A program made the translations under genes and the position numbers. 64,000 nucleotides of DNA, taken from the NCBI RefSeq assembly GCF_000759855.1, contig NZ_JNAI01000008.1:52738-116737 (forward strand). The letters are read 5' to 3'. The stretch is from Prochlorococcus marinus str. MIT 9107 (GTDB taxonomy: Bacteria > Cyanobacteriota > Cyanobacteriia > PCC-6307 > Cyanobiaceae). Under the pieces are notes generated by a model. It worked only from the letters and a program-made list of their open reading frames with translations. It was not told the origin of the DNA and made no database searches. Within the stretch, counting starts at the first letter, position 1. Each line of letters opens with the position of its first letter. Below are positions 26,381 through 34,826 of the stretch, in pieces.

Positions 26381-26653
26381 TTAGTTATAAAAAAATAAAA
26401 TTTCCTTTTCTTTTAGACCTTCCCATCCTGATTCAATTAATAATTTATTCAATGTATCTTTATCAAAATGCTTAGAACCAGTTTTGACACATCTATTTCT
26501 CATTGATTTTTTAACACCACTTCTTTCTCTTTTATTCTCCTCATCCATTATTCTGTTATAAAGATCTAGCATTTTTGGAGGGATTGGTGTCCCGTCAAGA
26601 TCAACTCCATTTTGAATCGCAAGATCAACAGCTTGCATTCCTATTTTCTTCAT
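26381..26653 (-). CDS. Conserved picocyanobacterial protein of unknown function
   Basis: The 90-residue soluble protein has well-defined blocks: MQAVDLAIQNGVDLDGTPIPP, here residues about 6-26, KMLDLYNRIMDEENKRERS, and KSMRNRCVKTGSKHFDKDTL. A GWEGLKEKEI motif is near the end. I recall near-identical blocks in other Prochlorococcus and Synechococcus, possibly DUF4090, but I am not sure of the number. No catalytic motif is evident. Confidence 0.7.
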   Translation of the reverse strand: MKKIGMQAVDLAIQNGVDLDGTPIPPKMLDLYNRIMDEENKRERSGVKKSMRNRCVKTGSKHFDKDTLNKLLIESGWEGLKEKEILFFYN

Positions 26654-26720
26654 AGATTAAATAAATGCTGGAACCATAATAAAACAAAACATATTAATCT
26701 AGAATACTGTGAATGATAGT

Positions 26721-27170
26721 TTATTGATTCTGAATTTCCTTAAGTACTCTAATAGCCTCCTTTATGTGCTCAGGACCATTCAATAAATCTCTAAAAATGT
26801 GTCTAACTGTACCTTTTCGATCGATAACATAAGTAACTCTACCATCCAAAAAACCTAATACTTTAGGAACTTCAAAAGTTTTCCTAAGAGAGTCATTCGT
26901 ATCACAAAGTAATGGGTACTGTAACTTATTTTTATTGGCAAATGCCAAATGACTTGAGGTACTTCCATTACTTACGCCCCAAACTTGCGCACCTAATACT
27001 TTAAATAAGTCATACTTATCTCTAAATCCGCAAACTTCTATAGTGCAACCTGGCGTATCATCTTTAGGATAGAAAAATAAAACAAGAGGATTTTTTAATC
27101 CCTTATTAGATCTTTTAATTCCATTTTGATCCAGTAAAGAAAATTCTGGAATCTTATCACCTATCTGCAC
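26721..27170 (-). CDS. bcp: Thioredoxin-dependent peroxiredoxin Q/BCP
   Basis: PrxQ reduces hydroperoxides using thioredoxin. The 149-residue protein shows the peroxidatic cysteine Cys42 in PKDDTPGCTIEVCGFRD and the resolving Cys47 five residues later, the PrxQ signature. A conserved arginine lies in YVIDRKGTVRHIF near residue 115. Length is normal. It stands alone on the minus strand. Confidence 0.93.
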   Translation of the reverse strand: MQIGDKIPEFSLLDQNGIKRSNKGLKNPLVLFFYPKDDTPGCTIEVCGFRDKYDLFKVLGAQVWGVSNGSTSSHLAFANKNKLQYPLLCDTNDSLRKTFEVPKVLGFLDGRVTYVIDRKGTVRHIFRDLLNGPEHIKEAIRVLKEIQNQ

Positions 27171-27319
27171 AATAATTCTAATAAAACTTCATATTAAAGG
27201 TTAAATTGTTTTTTTTGTGGGCTGCGATATAAATAACTAATTTAAAGATCACTTTTTTGTTTTAAAAGATACTAAAAAATTATTGAAATAAAATAAACTG
27301 AATTTATTAATTCAATATT

Positions 27320-27454
27320 ATGGAATTAATAATTTATATTTTGTTATTTCTTATTCTTTTTTCAGGAGTTGTTTTTAATTTAAAATTAACTAATTTCAGA
27401 AAAGTTAGAGAAGTTCGAAACAAAGCTAAAGATTATTTAAAAAAGAATAATTAA
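27320..27454 (+). CDS. 44-residue membrane-anchored peptide
   Basis: ATG 27320 gives an N-terminal hydrophobic helix (LIIYILLFLILFSGVVF, residues 3-19) followed by a basic amphipathic tail FRKVREVRNKAKDYLKKNN. The composition suggests a monotopic membrane protein with a cytoplasmic positive tail. No family is recognised. Confidence 0.5.
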   Translation: MELIIYILLFLILFSGVVFNLKLTNFRKVREVRNKAKDYLKKNN

Positions 27455-27470
27455 ATATGTATTACTAAGA

Positions 27471-27710
27471 TTAAAACTCAATTTTTTCATTTGGAGTAAA
27501 TACTGAGCAATATTTTCTTATTAAATCCTTTGGCTGAGTAGTAGAAGAATTCGTTAATTTTAATTTTAGTTTTTCTATAGCCTCATCAGCATCAATTTCA
27601 CTAAGCCGATATCTTGCACATGTATCCAATACTTTAAACATTTTTGTGGTAACCGCTTCAGCTGGAAAAATTAAAAAACTTATGTAAAAAGCAACAAATA
27701 AGGACTTCAT
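27471..27710 (-). CDS. Small exported protein
   Basis: The 79-residue product has a clear signal peptide: MKSLFVAFYISFLIFPAEAV with likely cleavage after AEA. The mature part has two cysteines (in LDTCARYRL and RKYCSVF) that could form a disulphide, and an amphipathic Ala/Glu/Lys helix between them. It is probably periplasmic or lumenal. The family is unknown. Confidence 0.65.
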   Translation of the reverse strand: MKSLFVAFYISFLIFPAEAVTTKMFKVLDTCARYRLSEIDADEAIEKLKLKLTNSSTTQPKDLIRKYCSVFTPNEKIEF

Positions 27711-27883
27711 TTTCTTAAGAAATTAGATTTTTAGAGATTAGTTTCAATAATTGAGGAGCAAAATTAGTTTAGAAAAAAAGATTAAAATTTACTATAAAAT
27801 CTAATTTGAGTTGAATCTAGGATTGCTATAAAATAATAATAAAAGAAATTAAGATAAAATAAGTGATAGTGAAAATTATCTCC

Positions 27884-28033
27884 ATGAAAATAAGAAAATT
27901 AATCGAAAAACACAAAACTCTTATAAATTGGTATAAAAAAAAATTAAAGTTGAGTGATTATAAATTACTTTGGCTAGTTTTCTTTAAAGGAGTATTAATA
28001 ACAATTATATTTTTCAAAATTTTTTTATGTTAA
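27884..28033 (+). CDS. 49-residue basic membrane peptide
   Basis: ATG 27884 gives a very basic N-terminal half (KIRKLIEKHKTLINWYKKK), followed by a hydrophobic C-terminal helix (LLWLVFFKGVLITIIFFKIF, about residues 28-47). It is a C-tail-anchored topology candidate. No family is recognised. Confidence 0.4.
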   Translation: MKIRKLIEKHKTLINWYKKKLKLSDYKLLWLVFFKGVLITIIFFKIFLC

Positions 28034-28117
28034 TAAAGCTATTCCAAGAATGAAATTTTTAAAAGATTTGACTATATTTTATAATAGATTTTCTCATTAT
28101 TTAAATAGTTATCAGCT

Positions 28118-28408
28118 ATGAATATTTTTGGTGTAGGTTTGCCTGAAGTTACTGTAATACTAATATTAGCTCTTTTAATTTTTGGTCCAAAAAAGCTTCC
28201 AGAATTAGGAAAACAGCTTGGCAAAACTTTGAGAAGTCTTAAAAAAGCGTCGAATGAATTTCAAAATGAAATCGATCAAGTTATTAACGAAGAAGATAAA
28301 GAGGGTTATCCTAAATCTATAGAAAGCAATCAAAAAAATGAAATTAATCAAGAAAAACTAGATTCAGAAAACAAGAATTTTTCAAATAAAAAAAACAGCA
28401 ACAATTAA
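28118..28408 (+). CDS. tatA: Twin-arginine translocase TatA/TatB-type subunit
   Basis: TatA forms the pore-like component of the Tat pathway for folded proteins. The 96-residue protein has the N-terminal helix MNIFGVGLPEVTVILILALL, here residues 1-20, the hinge FGPKKLPELGKQLG and an amphipathic helix TLRSLKKASNEFQNEID. A polar Asn/Lys-rich tail follows. The Glu at position 10 is the family's polar residue near the membrane. No tatC is beside it, as is normal in cyanobacteria. Confidence 0.93.
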   Translation: MNIFGVGLPEVTVILILALLIFGPKKLPELGKQLGKTLRSLKKASNEFQNEIDQVINEEDKEGYPKSIESNQKNEINQEKLDSENKNFSNKKNSNN

Positions 28409-28418
28409 TATTAATATC

Positions 28419-28811
28419 TTGGATAGGCCCATAACCCCCATAGACGAATTTGAAAGAGCATTAGATAAAGCAGCTCTTACTAAAGAAGAATATGAATTAA
28501 TAGACTACATCCGCTATACAAGCGTTTTTACACAGCCAAGTCTTATTAAAGATTTAAAAAGGCCTTCAAAGCCACCTCTTTTGTCAGTTCTATGTCAAAT
28601 TTGCAGAAAAATTGGTTCAGAGATGCCAGATCATTTCAAAAAAGTAATTGAGTGGTCAATTGAAATTAGTGATCACGATACAAAATGGGATGCGCATTTA
28701 ATTTGCGCAGAAGCATTAAATATAGACAAAATCCCATTAAGTCCTATTCATGGAACAACTTTATTTGATGTTCTGGTTGTACACAAAGAATTATTTCTTG
28801 GCGTTGATTGA
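28419..28811 (+). CDS. Conserved picocyanobacterial protein of unknown function
   Basis: The 130-residue soluble protein contains TPIDEFERALDKAALTKEEY, PPLLSVLCQICRKIGSEMPDHF and SDHDTKWDAHLICAEAL, which look well conserved. It has two cysteines in CQIC. The start is TTG at 28419, 10 bp after tatA, so co-transcription with tatA is likely. No domain name is claimed. Confidence 0.7.
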   Translation: MDRPITPIDEFERALDKAALTKEEYELIDYIRYTSVFTQPSLIKDLKRPSKPPLLSVLCQICRKIGSEMPDHFKKVIEWSIEISDHDTKWDAHLICAEALNIDKIPLSPIHGTTLFDVLVVHKELFLGVD

Positions 28812-28827
28812 ATTAAATCCAATTAAA

Positions 28828-29145
28828 TTAATCATCTAAAGGCACAGAATCTGTATCTATAACTTCCGAATAATCATACTTATTTATTTTTTTTTCAATC
28901 CAGTTATTTATATAACTAACTAAAGGCAATGAACCTCTGAAAATAAAAATAGAAGTAGGCAAAGCGCTTAATAAACCGACTACAGGACTTTTAAAAAGTA
29001 ATCTTCCAGCTTTAATATTAAATAAAATAATAAGCGCTGAAGGGACTATAACTTTAACTAATGTTTTGAGTGCCTCAAGCCAACCAACTCGATATGTCCA
29101 CCATACTAAGATTATGCTAACTATATAGAGGAATAAGTAAGTCAT
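28828..29145 (-). CDS. Three-helix membrane protein of unknown function
   Basis: The 105-residue protein has three hydrophobic segments at about residues 2-17, 30-44 and 54-70, and an acidic C-terminal tail (YDYSEVIDTDSVPLDD). No motif is recognised. It converges on the tatA-linked gene with a 16-bp gap. Confidence 0.6.
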   Translation of the reverse strand: MTYLFLYIVSIILVWWTYRVGWLEALKTLVKVIVPSALIILFNIKAGRLLFKSPVVGLLSALPTSIFIFRGSLPLVSYINNWIEKKINKYDYSEVIDTDSVPLDD

Positions 29146-29236
29146 AAAAATAGTATAGTGATTATCTATTTATCTTGTTATTACTAAGAAAAAGATTTTA
29201 TAATTTTTTTTAACACCAATCAATCAAATTCTAATA

Positions 29237-29452
29237 ATGAGTTTTTCTGAAATAAGAAAATTTTTAATTAAGATGCAATCTGATGAAGACTTGAAAAAGC
29301 AGGTTACATCAGCCTCTACAGCGGATGATGTAGCCCTGATAGGTCAACACTTAGGTTATGACTTCTCAGGAGATGATCTCTTAAGATTTAATGGACAAAA
29401 AGTTGATAAAGTTACCGTAAGAAAGGTAGATCATCCAGGAGAATACCACTAA
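29237..29452 (+). CDS. Nif11-type leader peptide-like protein
   Basis: The 71-residue product matches the Nif11 leader domain: MSFSEIRKFLIKMQSDEDLKKQV, here residues 1-23, then ASTADDVALIGQHLGYDFSGDDLL. In cyanobacteria this domain leads peptides modified by lanthipeptide synthetases (prochlorosins) or stands alone. The C-terminal part here has no cysteine and no GG cleavage site, and no modification enzyme is nearby. It is therefore a stand-alone Nif11 protein of unknown role rather than a lanthipeptide precursor. Confidence 0.8.
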   Translation: MSFSEIRKFLIKMQSDEDLKKQVTSASTADDVALIGQHLGYDFSGDDLLRFNGQKVDKVTVRKVDHPGEYH

Positions 29453-29455
29453 AAA

Positions 29456-29941
29456 TTAAGACTTAACCCATATTGCAAGCCCTCCGCCCCTGCCTCGAGC
29501 ACATAACCAATTATCTTTAGTGCTAATTCCAACAAGTGAGAAAAAAGGCATTTTTTTATCTTCTGGTTTTTTTAATTCCTTATTAAATATTGGAAAACTA
29601 CTAATACTAATTTTCAATTCTTCAAAATAAAAAGCCAATAAAGGTCTAAACCCTTTTAATTCTGCACTGCCTATAAAGGTAATGTTTAATAATCCGAAAT
29701 TAATCGAATTTTTTATTTCATAATTTATTTGATCCTCTTTATTTTTACTTTTTAATTCGAGTCTTGCCGACAATACTTGTAAAATCGAACTGGGTATATT
29801 TTTGATTTCATCTGAATCCTTTCCCCATACATACTTAAAATTCCATATTCCTAACAATTCCTCATATACAATTCCGCTACCATTTTTTTGAGAATTTCTT
29901 TCTAATAGTTTTATCTCATTAATATCAGGAAAGTGTTTCAT
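29456..29941 (-). CDS. Conserved protein, possibly PAP/fibrillin-like
   Basis: ATG 29941 gives about 161 residues. Blocks such as YEELLGIWNFKYVWG, INFGLLNITFIGSAELKG, RPLLAFYFEELKIS and the terminal WLCARGRGGGLAIWVK resemble the lipocalin-like PAP/fibrillin proteins of thylakoids and plastoglobules. The ending in particular fits that family. The alternative start at 29965 adds eight residues. The call is tentative. Confidence 0.55.
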   Translation of the reverse strand: MKHFPDINEIKLLERNSQKNGSGIVYEELLGIWNFKYVWGKDSDEIKNIPSSILQVLSARLELKSKNKEDQINYEIKNSINFGLLNITFIGSAELKGFRPLLAFYFEELKISISSFPIFNKELKKPEDKKMPFFSLVGISTKDNWLCARGRGGGLAIWVKS

Positions 29942-30114
29942 AATAGATCTTAATCTAAAAATCAAATACTAAGATAACTTCATAAAAAATGTTCTTAGTT
30001 AAAAAATCCCTCCAAAAAGATTTCTTTATTTCAATATATTTCCAAAAAAATATTTATTTGGCACACATAAGTAACAAGATATCGTTATTATGTTTACATA
30101 AGGTAACTAAATTC

Positions 30115-30225
30115 ATGGATTTTATTTCTAAATGTCAAGGATACATACCTCTAAAAGCAGTCCCTTACATATTCTTCCTAGCTGTTTTACTAAGTATTAC
30201 AACTTCAACTAATACATTTGCTTAA
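30115..30225 (+). CDS. 36-residue single-helix membrane peptide
   Basis: ATG 30115 has an AAGG ribosome-binding site 11 bp upstream. The product is MDFISKCQGYIPLKA followed by a hydrophobic helix (VPYIFFLAVLLSITTSTNTFA). It could be a secreted peptide's signal sequence or a membrane peptide. It lies 39 bp before the oxidoreductase gene. The longer upstream frame from 29989 is not used. Confidence 0.5.
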   Translation: MDFISKCQGYIPLKAVPYIFFLAVLLSITTSTNTFA

Positions 30226-30264
30226 AAAGAATTAGTTTTACAAGAAGAGTAAAGTAAATATTTA

Positions 30265-31794
30265 ATGGAGAAGTACGATGTTGTAATAGTTGGTAGTGGA
30301 ATAGGAGGATTATGTTGTGGTTCGATTCTCGCTTTATCAGGAAAAAAAGTACTTATATGTGAAGCTCATACCCAGCCGGGAGGTGTTGCTCACAGTTTTA
30401 AAAGAAAAGGTTACACTTTCGAATCAGGACCTTCATTGTGGAGTGGAATAGGTAAATGGCCGACAACTAATCCCTTAGGGCAAATTCTTAAATTACTTGA
30501 TGAAGAAGTTGAACTATTTCAATATAAAGGTTGGCAAGTAATTGTCCCAGAGGGCAATTTTAACCTTGATGTGGGGGAAGAACCTTTTAAACAAACAATA
30601 AAAACTTTAAGAGGTGAGAAATCTGTTAAAGAATGGGAATCATTTATTTCCGGAATAAAGCCTCTTAGTCAAATAATAAATGAAATACCTTTACTCTCAT
30701 TTTCTCCCGAATCAATAAATTTCTTAGATCTAATAAATTTAACCTCAAAATTTTTACCTAATATCAAGCAAATACCAAAAATTAATAAGGGCTTTGGGAA
30801 TTTAGTAAATAATCATCTAGAGGATCCTTTTCTCAGAAATTGGGTTGATTTATTGAGCTTTTTGATAAGTGGTATGTCAATGCATGATACAAATACAGCC
30901 GCGATGGCTACTTTATTTAACGAATGGTTTGAACCAAATTCATACCTTGAATACCCTAAAGGAGGTAGTGAATCTATCGTAAAAGCCTTAATTAATGGAT
31001 TAAAAAAAAATGGAGGAGAATTAATTCTCTCTTCGAGAGTAAAGACCATTAACTTTAATAAAAATTTAGCGACAGGTATAACTCTTAATAATGGTTCTAG
31101 TTATAGTTGTGAATCTGTTGTCACGAATACTGATGTTTGGAATTTAAAAAAGTTAATTCCAAATGAAATTTCAAGAAAATGGAATACAAAAGTTTTGAAC
31201 CCTAATAAATGTGATTCTTTCCTTCATATACATCTCGGTTTTGATGCTGATGGTCTTGAAGATTTGCCAATACATGCGATACATGTTGATGAGTGGGAAA
31301 AAGGTATAACCGCAGAAAGAAATATAGCTGTATTTTCAATCCCATCTGTTTTAGATAAAAATATGGCCCCTAAAGGGAAACATGTTCTTCATGGATATAC
31401 TCCCGCAAATGAACCTTGGGAAATTTGGGAAAACCTAAATCCAAAGGAATTAGAATATAGAAATCTGAAAGAAGAAAGATGTTCAATATTCCTTAATGCA
31501 ATGCGAAAATTAATCCCTGACATAGATGAAAGGATTGATTTAAAGATGTTAGGGACCCCAATTACTCATAAAAAATTCACTAATACCTATTGCGGTAGTT
31601 ATGGCCCTGCATTATCTGCTGCGAAAGGTCTTTTCCCAGGCTGCAAAACTCCAGTTAAAAATTTATTTACTTGCGGTGCAAGTACATTTCCAGGTATTGG
31701 GATTCCCGCTGTTTCAGCAAGCGGTGCTTACGCAGCTGAAAAAATTCTTGGTAAAAAAGATTTTAAAACTCTTCTTAAAAAAATAAATTTATGA
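30265..31794 (+). CDS. FAD-dependent phytoene desaturase/CrtISO-like oxidoreductase
   Basis: The 509-residue protein has an N-terminal dinucleotide-binding motif VVIVGSGIGGLCCG (residues about 6-19) and HTQPGGVAHSFKRKGYTFESGPS near residue 37, the second FAD motif of the CrtI/CrtISO family. The C-terminal FAD-closing motif TCGASTFPGIGIPAVSASG is near residue 471. The family isomerises or desaturates carotenoids or related polyenes. It is different in detail from cyanobacterial CrtH, so the exact substrate is left open. Confidence 0.8.
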   Translation: MEKYDVVIVGSGIGGLCCGSILALSGKKVLICEAHTQPGGVAHSFKRKGYTFESGPSLWSGIGKWPTTNPLGQILKLLDEEVELFQYKGWQVIVPEGNFNLDVGEEPFKQTIKTLRGEKSVKEWESFISGIKPLSQIINEIPLLSFSPESINFLDLINLTSKFLPNIKQIPKINKGFGNLVNNHLEDPFLRNWVDLLSFLISGMSMHDTNTAAMATLFNEWFEPNSYLEYPKGGSESIVKALINGLKKNGGELILSSRVKTINFNKNLATGITLNNGSSYSCESVVTNTDVWNLKKLIPNEISRKWNTKVLNPNKCDSFLHIHLGFDADGLEDLPIHAIHVDEWEKGITAERNIAVFSIPSVLDKNMAPKGKHVLHGYTPANEPWEIWENLNPKELEYRNLKEERCSIFLNAMRKLIPDIDERIDLKMLGTPITHKKFTNTYCGSYGPALSAAKGLFPGCKTPVKNLFTCGASTFPGIGIPAVSASGAYAAEKILGKKDFKTLLKKINL

Positions 31795-31911
31795 ATCAAG
31801 TTCTTTTTTATAACTCTACAAATACTTAGTTAAGAAATAAGAATAAAGAAAGCAAAAACGTTCAATAATGATAATCTTTATCTGAAAATAAACTTAACTT
31901 ATAGCTCTTAT

Positions 31912-32115
31912 ATGTTTTTCTTATCAATTCCTCAAGCCTGGCATTTAGTTGGCACTTGGTCAGAACAACTTCCAAGCGAGTCAACTCTCATAGGAATGGG
32001 CCAAACAGAATTAATGATGACTTTACATTCAATATTTGTTCCTCTCTTACTTGTAATATCATATTACCTATTCAATCGACTTAATAAAAACGAATCAAAG
32101 AAAATCAAAGGATAA
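31912..32115 (+). CDS. Small membrane protein of unknown function
   Basis: The 67-residue product has an N-terminal region FFLSIPQAWHLVGTWSEQL and one clear hydrophobic helix (LHSIFVPLLLVISYYLF, about residues 38-54), then a Lys-rich end. It is similar in shape to small subunits of membrane complexes. No family is recognised. Confidence 0.5.
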   Translation: MFFLSIPQAWHLVGTWSEQLPSESTLIGMGQTELMMTLHSIFVPLLLVISYYLFNRLNKNESKKIKG

Positions 32116-32126
32116 TCGCTTAAAGT

Positions 32127-32417
32127 TTATTTAGCTGAACTTCTTCTAACTACTTTTCTTCCTGTAGAAGTATCAAATCTGCTTGAATCTTTGGATTGTG
32201 AATTACTTTCAACAATATCAACATCACTCTTATCCATTTCTGCACAAACGCCTACTACCATGGCAGCCTGCATTTGATCTGGCAAATCTCCAATAGTCAA
32301 TAAGGCCTTTAAAACTAATTGAAGTCGGGTATGCCGATCAATTTCTGGTCTTAATTTTTTTACAGTATTCCAAAGTTCCTTGGTAACTTCTTTTAAAAGT
32401 TCTTGATCTACAGCCAC
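32127..32417 (-). CDS. Conserved picocyanobacterial protein of unknown function
   Basis: The 96-residue soluble protein is helical up to about residue 65: VTKELWNTVKKLRPEIDR, HTRLQLVLKALLTIGDLPDQM, MVVGVCAEMDKSDVDIV. A Ser-rich disordered tail ends RKVVRRSSAK. The blocks look well conserved, but no named domain is assigned. Confidence 0.65.
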   Translation of the reverse strand: MAVDQELLKEVTKELWNTVKKLRPEIDRHTRLQLVLKALLTIGDLPDQMQAAMVVGVCAEMDKSDVDIVESNSQSKDSSRFDTSTGRKVVRRSSAK

Positions 32418-32509
32418 ATTAAAACCTTCTTATCTTCTTACTAATCTAACAAAAAATTTAATCTCGTAAAATAATATTCAATAAAAAGATTGTTAGTTGA
32501 AATTTTTTT

Positions 32510-32731
32510 TTATGCGAATACAAGTTGCATTTGTTGATGCAATTCATTCTTCTCTTGCAGAAGTTTATCTTTTTCAATCTTTTTTAAAGTAAGATTTCTA
32601 TAAAATTTTTTTTGAATCTTTATTGGAGTATTTTCAAACTTTGCATTTTTGCTTACTAGAGAATTCCACTCTTTTGAATTAAAAGTGGCATAAGGGGAAG
32701 ATGAAATCACTTTCATACCTAAATAATACAT
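32510..32731 (-). CDS. Small hydrophilic protein
   Basis: ATG 32731 gives 73 residues: MYYLGMKVISSSPYATFNSK, then a Lys-rich helical C-terminus with LQEKNELHQQMQLVFA. A TTG at 32767 would add 12 residues. A perfect palindrome, TGTACT-N6-AGTACA, sits immediately upstream of the ATG (32733-32750) beside a TATAGT box, so transcription may be controlled there. The family is unknown. Confidence 0.5.
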   Translation of the reverse strand: MYYLGMKVISSSPYATFNSKEWNSLVSKNAKFENTPIKIQKKFYRNLTLKKIEKDKLLQEKNELHQQMQLVFA

Positions 32732-32732
32732 C

Positions 32733-32750
32733 TGTACTAATGCTAGTACA
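32733..32750 (-). promoter_or_regulatory. 18-bp palindromic operator-like site
   Basis: TGTACT and AGTACA arms are separated by 6 bp. The site lies directly upstream of the preferred ATG of the 73-residue gene and just downstream of a TATAGT -10 candidate (about 32755-32760, minus strand). Perfect 6+6 arms in AT-rich DNA are uncommon. Binding by a dimeric repressor is an inference. Confidence 0.35.
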
Positions 32751-33014
32751 TTTTTACTATAATGCAACTACTTCACCCACTTGTCTTGATTTATAAGCGT
32801 CTTTGAGAGCAAATTTATTTTTCTTATATAATTTTTATAATTTATAAGTTTCATAAATGGATCAACGTATCGTCCATTACTTATTAATACCTTTTTTTAG
32901 TGTCTTAAAACTTTTATTGATAAAAACCTTTTAAAATGGTTAATTTGTTGAAATTAACATTGACAAGATTTTTTTAATAATCCTTCCTATAAAAAGACTA
33001 ATAAATGACTAAAA

Positions 33015-33323
33015 ATGCTTCTTAGTAATCAAAAAAGACTAAAGATCCAAGGGATAATTAAAAGAATTGCACAAGATAAATCAATTACATTAGAAGAGAG
33101 AATATATGTTGAGAAATTTGCACACCATAATTCAACAATTTCTCTTTGGCTGAAAAAGGCTAACAGCTTTAGAAGGAATGGTATAAACAATAATGGTGGA
33201 ATTGATAACCTTTTACAATCATTTGGAATAGATGGACTAAACAAAGAAAATCATTTCAACCCAAATGAAGATGATATATCAGATTGGTTTGGCGGTGCTC
33301 CTGGTTGGCTAAGAAGAAGTTAG
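33015..33323 (+). CDS. Conserved-looking protein with C-terminal W/G motif
   Basis: The 102-residue soluble product has a basic helical N-terminal half (KRLKIQGIIKRIAQDKSITLEERIYVEKFAHH, residues about 7-38 in two parts), an Asn-rich linker and a terminal DDISDWFGGAPGWLRRS. I recall the terminal block as conserved in marine picocyanobacteria. No function is known. Confidence 0.62.
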   Translation: MLLSNQKRLKIQGIIKRIAQDKSITLEERIYVEKFAHHNSTISLWLKKANSFRRNGINNNGGIDNLLQSFGIDGLNKENHFNPNEDDISDWFGGAPGWLRRS

Positions 33324-33590
33324 ATTAATTCATAATTCAACTTACCCAGGCTGTCTTACATAAATATATACTCACAAAAAATATAGATAGCCAAAAAAAA
33401 CATGGTATAAATCTAATCGGAACTAAATATTTGTTTGAAAAGGTTTTCATATAGATTTTTCTTTTATAATATTTCTTCCTTACAGTTTTTGAGAATAGGT
33501 TTAATTGCTCTATTTATATATAAAAAAATATTTGAATACTTAAAGATATTAAATCACTTAAAAAAGTTAATCAACCTTAATCATCAATTT

Positions 33591-33731
33591 CTAAGCAACT
33601 TTATTTTCAATTTTCATTGCAAAATTTACTGTTTTCTCCTCATCATTTTCTAAATCATTCCAATATTTTATAAGTCTTTCTAATTCGTAAATCCTCTTTT
33701 TAGCATTTGCAATTTTTTCAGTAGTTTTCAT
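33591..33731 (-). CDS. 46-residue helical small protein
   Basis: ATG 33731 gives MKTTEKIANAKKRIYELERL, then IKYWNDLENDEEKTV and NFAMKIENKVA. A regular amphipathic charged helix makes it plausible as a soluble coiled-coil protein. The opposite-strand frame at 33435 is a shadow. Confidence 0.5.
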   Translation of the reverse strand: MKTTEKIANAKKRIYELERLIKYWNDLENDEEKTVNFAMKIENKVA

Positions 33732-33876
33732 ATGAAGTTTTTATCTATCCAATTAATGCATGAAAAAAAGATATTTCAATGGGAGGCTTAATTATTAGAT
33801 TATAAATATTAATTTTTGGTTAATTACTTAAATACTAAATAGACCGCTTGCATTTAAGTAATTATACTTAAAGAAA

Positions 33877-34395
33877 ATGAAATTCATGAAGAGATTAAAT
33901 TCTTTAGTTTTGAATAGTACTGTCAATTTTTTAGACCTCATATACTCTGGTAGAAATTTACAAAGATTTTGGGTTTTAGAAGTTATAGCTAGATCACCTT
34001 ATTTTGCATTCCTCTCAGTTCTTCATTTTAAAGAATCCCTTGGAATTAAAAATGAAAAAACAATGTTTTTGATGAAAGAACATTTTTATCAAGCTATAAA
34101 CGAAAATGAGCATCTTAAAGAAATGGAGAAAAGAGGAGGAGATAGATTCTGGATTGATAGATTTTTTGCGAGACACCTTGTTCTTGTTTATTACTCGATC
34201 ATGGTATTTTATTATTTCTTCTCACCAGCTAATGCTTATGATGTCAACATAAAAATTGAAGAACATGCATTTGAAACTTATTCCAAATATTTAAGGGATA
34301 ATCCAAATGATGAAAAAATAAAAGAAATCGCTCAAGATGAATTAAATCATGTAAAAGAACTTAACGAAGCTTTGTCAATGCTAACTACAGTTTAG
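33877..34395 (+). CDS. Plastid terminal oxidase/alternative oxidase family protein
   Basis: The enzyme is expected to oxidise plastoquinol and reduce oxygen to water, relieving over-reduction of the photosynthetic chain. The 172-residue protein retains the di-iron ligands: Glu35 in WVLEVIAR, Glu76 and His79 in NENEHL, Glu128/129 in IEEHA and Glu155 with His158 in DELNHVKE. A hydrophobic segment is near residues 100-117. Its length is short for the family but motif complete. The neighbouring gene on the other strand looks like an NDH-1 fragment. Confidence 0.88.
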   Translation: MKFMKRLNSLVLNSTVNFLDLIYSGRNLQRFWVLEVIARSPYFAFLSVLHFKESLGIKNEKTMFLMKEHFYQAINENEHLKEMEKRGGDRFWIDRFFARHLVLVYYSIMVFYYFFSPANAYDVNIKIEEHAFETYSKYLRDNPNDEKIKEIAQDELNHVKELNEALSMLTTV

Positions 34396-34826
34396 ATTAG
34401 TGCTGAAAAATCTATTAGCAATATTGAGATTATCAACGAAGAAGATATTAATCCTAGGCTAATCATCAATGAGACATAACCTTTTTTTCTAGGTAATTTA
34501 TAAAAAGATAATCCAATTATTAATATCATTATCAATGAGAAAAAAATTATAATTTTTTCATTTACTAAATTGAGATGTATAACTAAATTTGTTTCTTCAA
34601 AAAATTTAAGAAATTCAGATAAAACCAATTCTTCTTCTATTTTTTTAAAATAGTCAAATGAGCTTATAAAAGTAGAACTTAATAAAGATAATGCAATAAG
34701 CGCAGTAACTGGTTTTGTTAACCTGTTAAGTGTTCTGTTAAAACTTACCAATAAAATAAAAACAAATAAAGCCGTAACTAGAGGTACTAAAGGTATAAGA
34801 ATTGTTGAATTTATGAAATTCCCCAC
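34392..34826 (-). CDS. Membrane protein resembling the N-terminal part of NdhF
   Basis: The 144-residue protein has four hydrophobic segments. Its opening, LIPLVPLVTALFVFILLVSF followed by NRTLNRLTKPVTALIAL, resembles the first two helices of the NDH-1 proton-pumping subunit 5 (NdhF). The sequence ends after the fourth helix (IIISILLIDFSALI), without the antiporter core. It could be a free-standing NdhF-like accessory protein or a decayed gene. The 4-nt overlap of convergent 3' ends with the oxidase gene is noted. Similarity is judged by eye. Confidence 0.5.
   Translation of the reverse strand: MGNFINSTILIPLVPLVTALFVFILLVSFNRTLNRLTKPVTALIALSLLSSTFISSFDYFKKIEEELVLSEFLKFFEETNLVIHLNLVNEKIIIFFSLIMILIIGLSFYKLPRKKGYVSLMISLGLISSSLIISILLIDFSALI

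Noticed and set aside
33435..33653. 72-codon plus-strand ORF rich in Phe, Ile and Leu
   Set aside because: It lies opposite a plausible 46-codon gene and has AT-noise composition.
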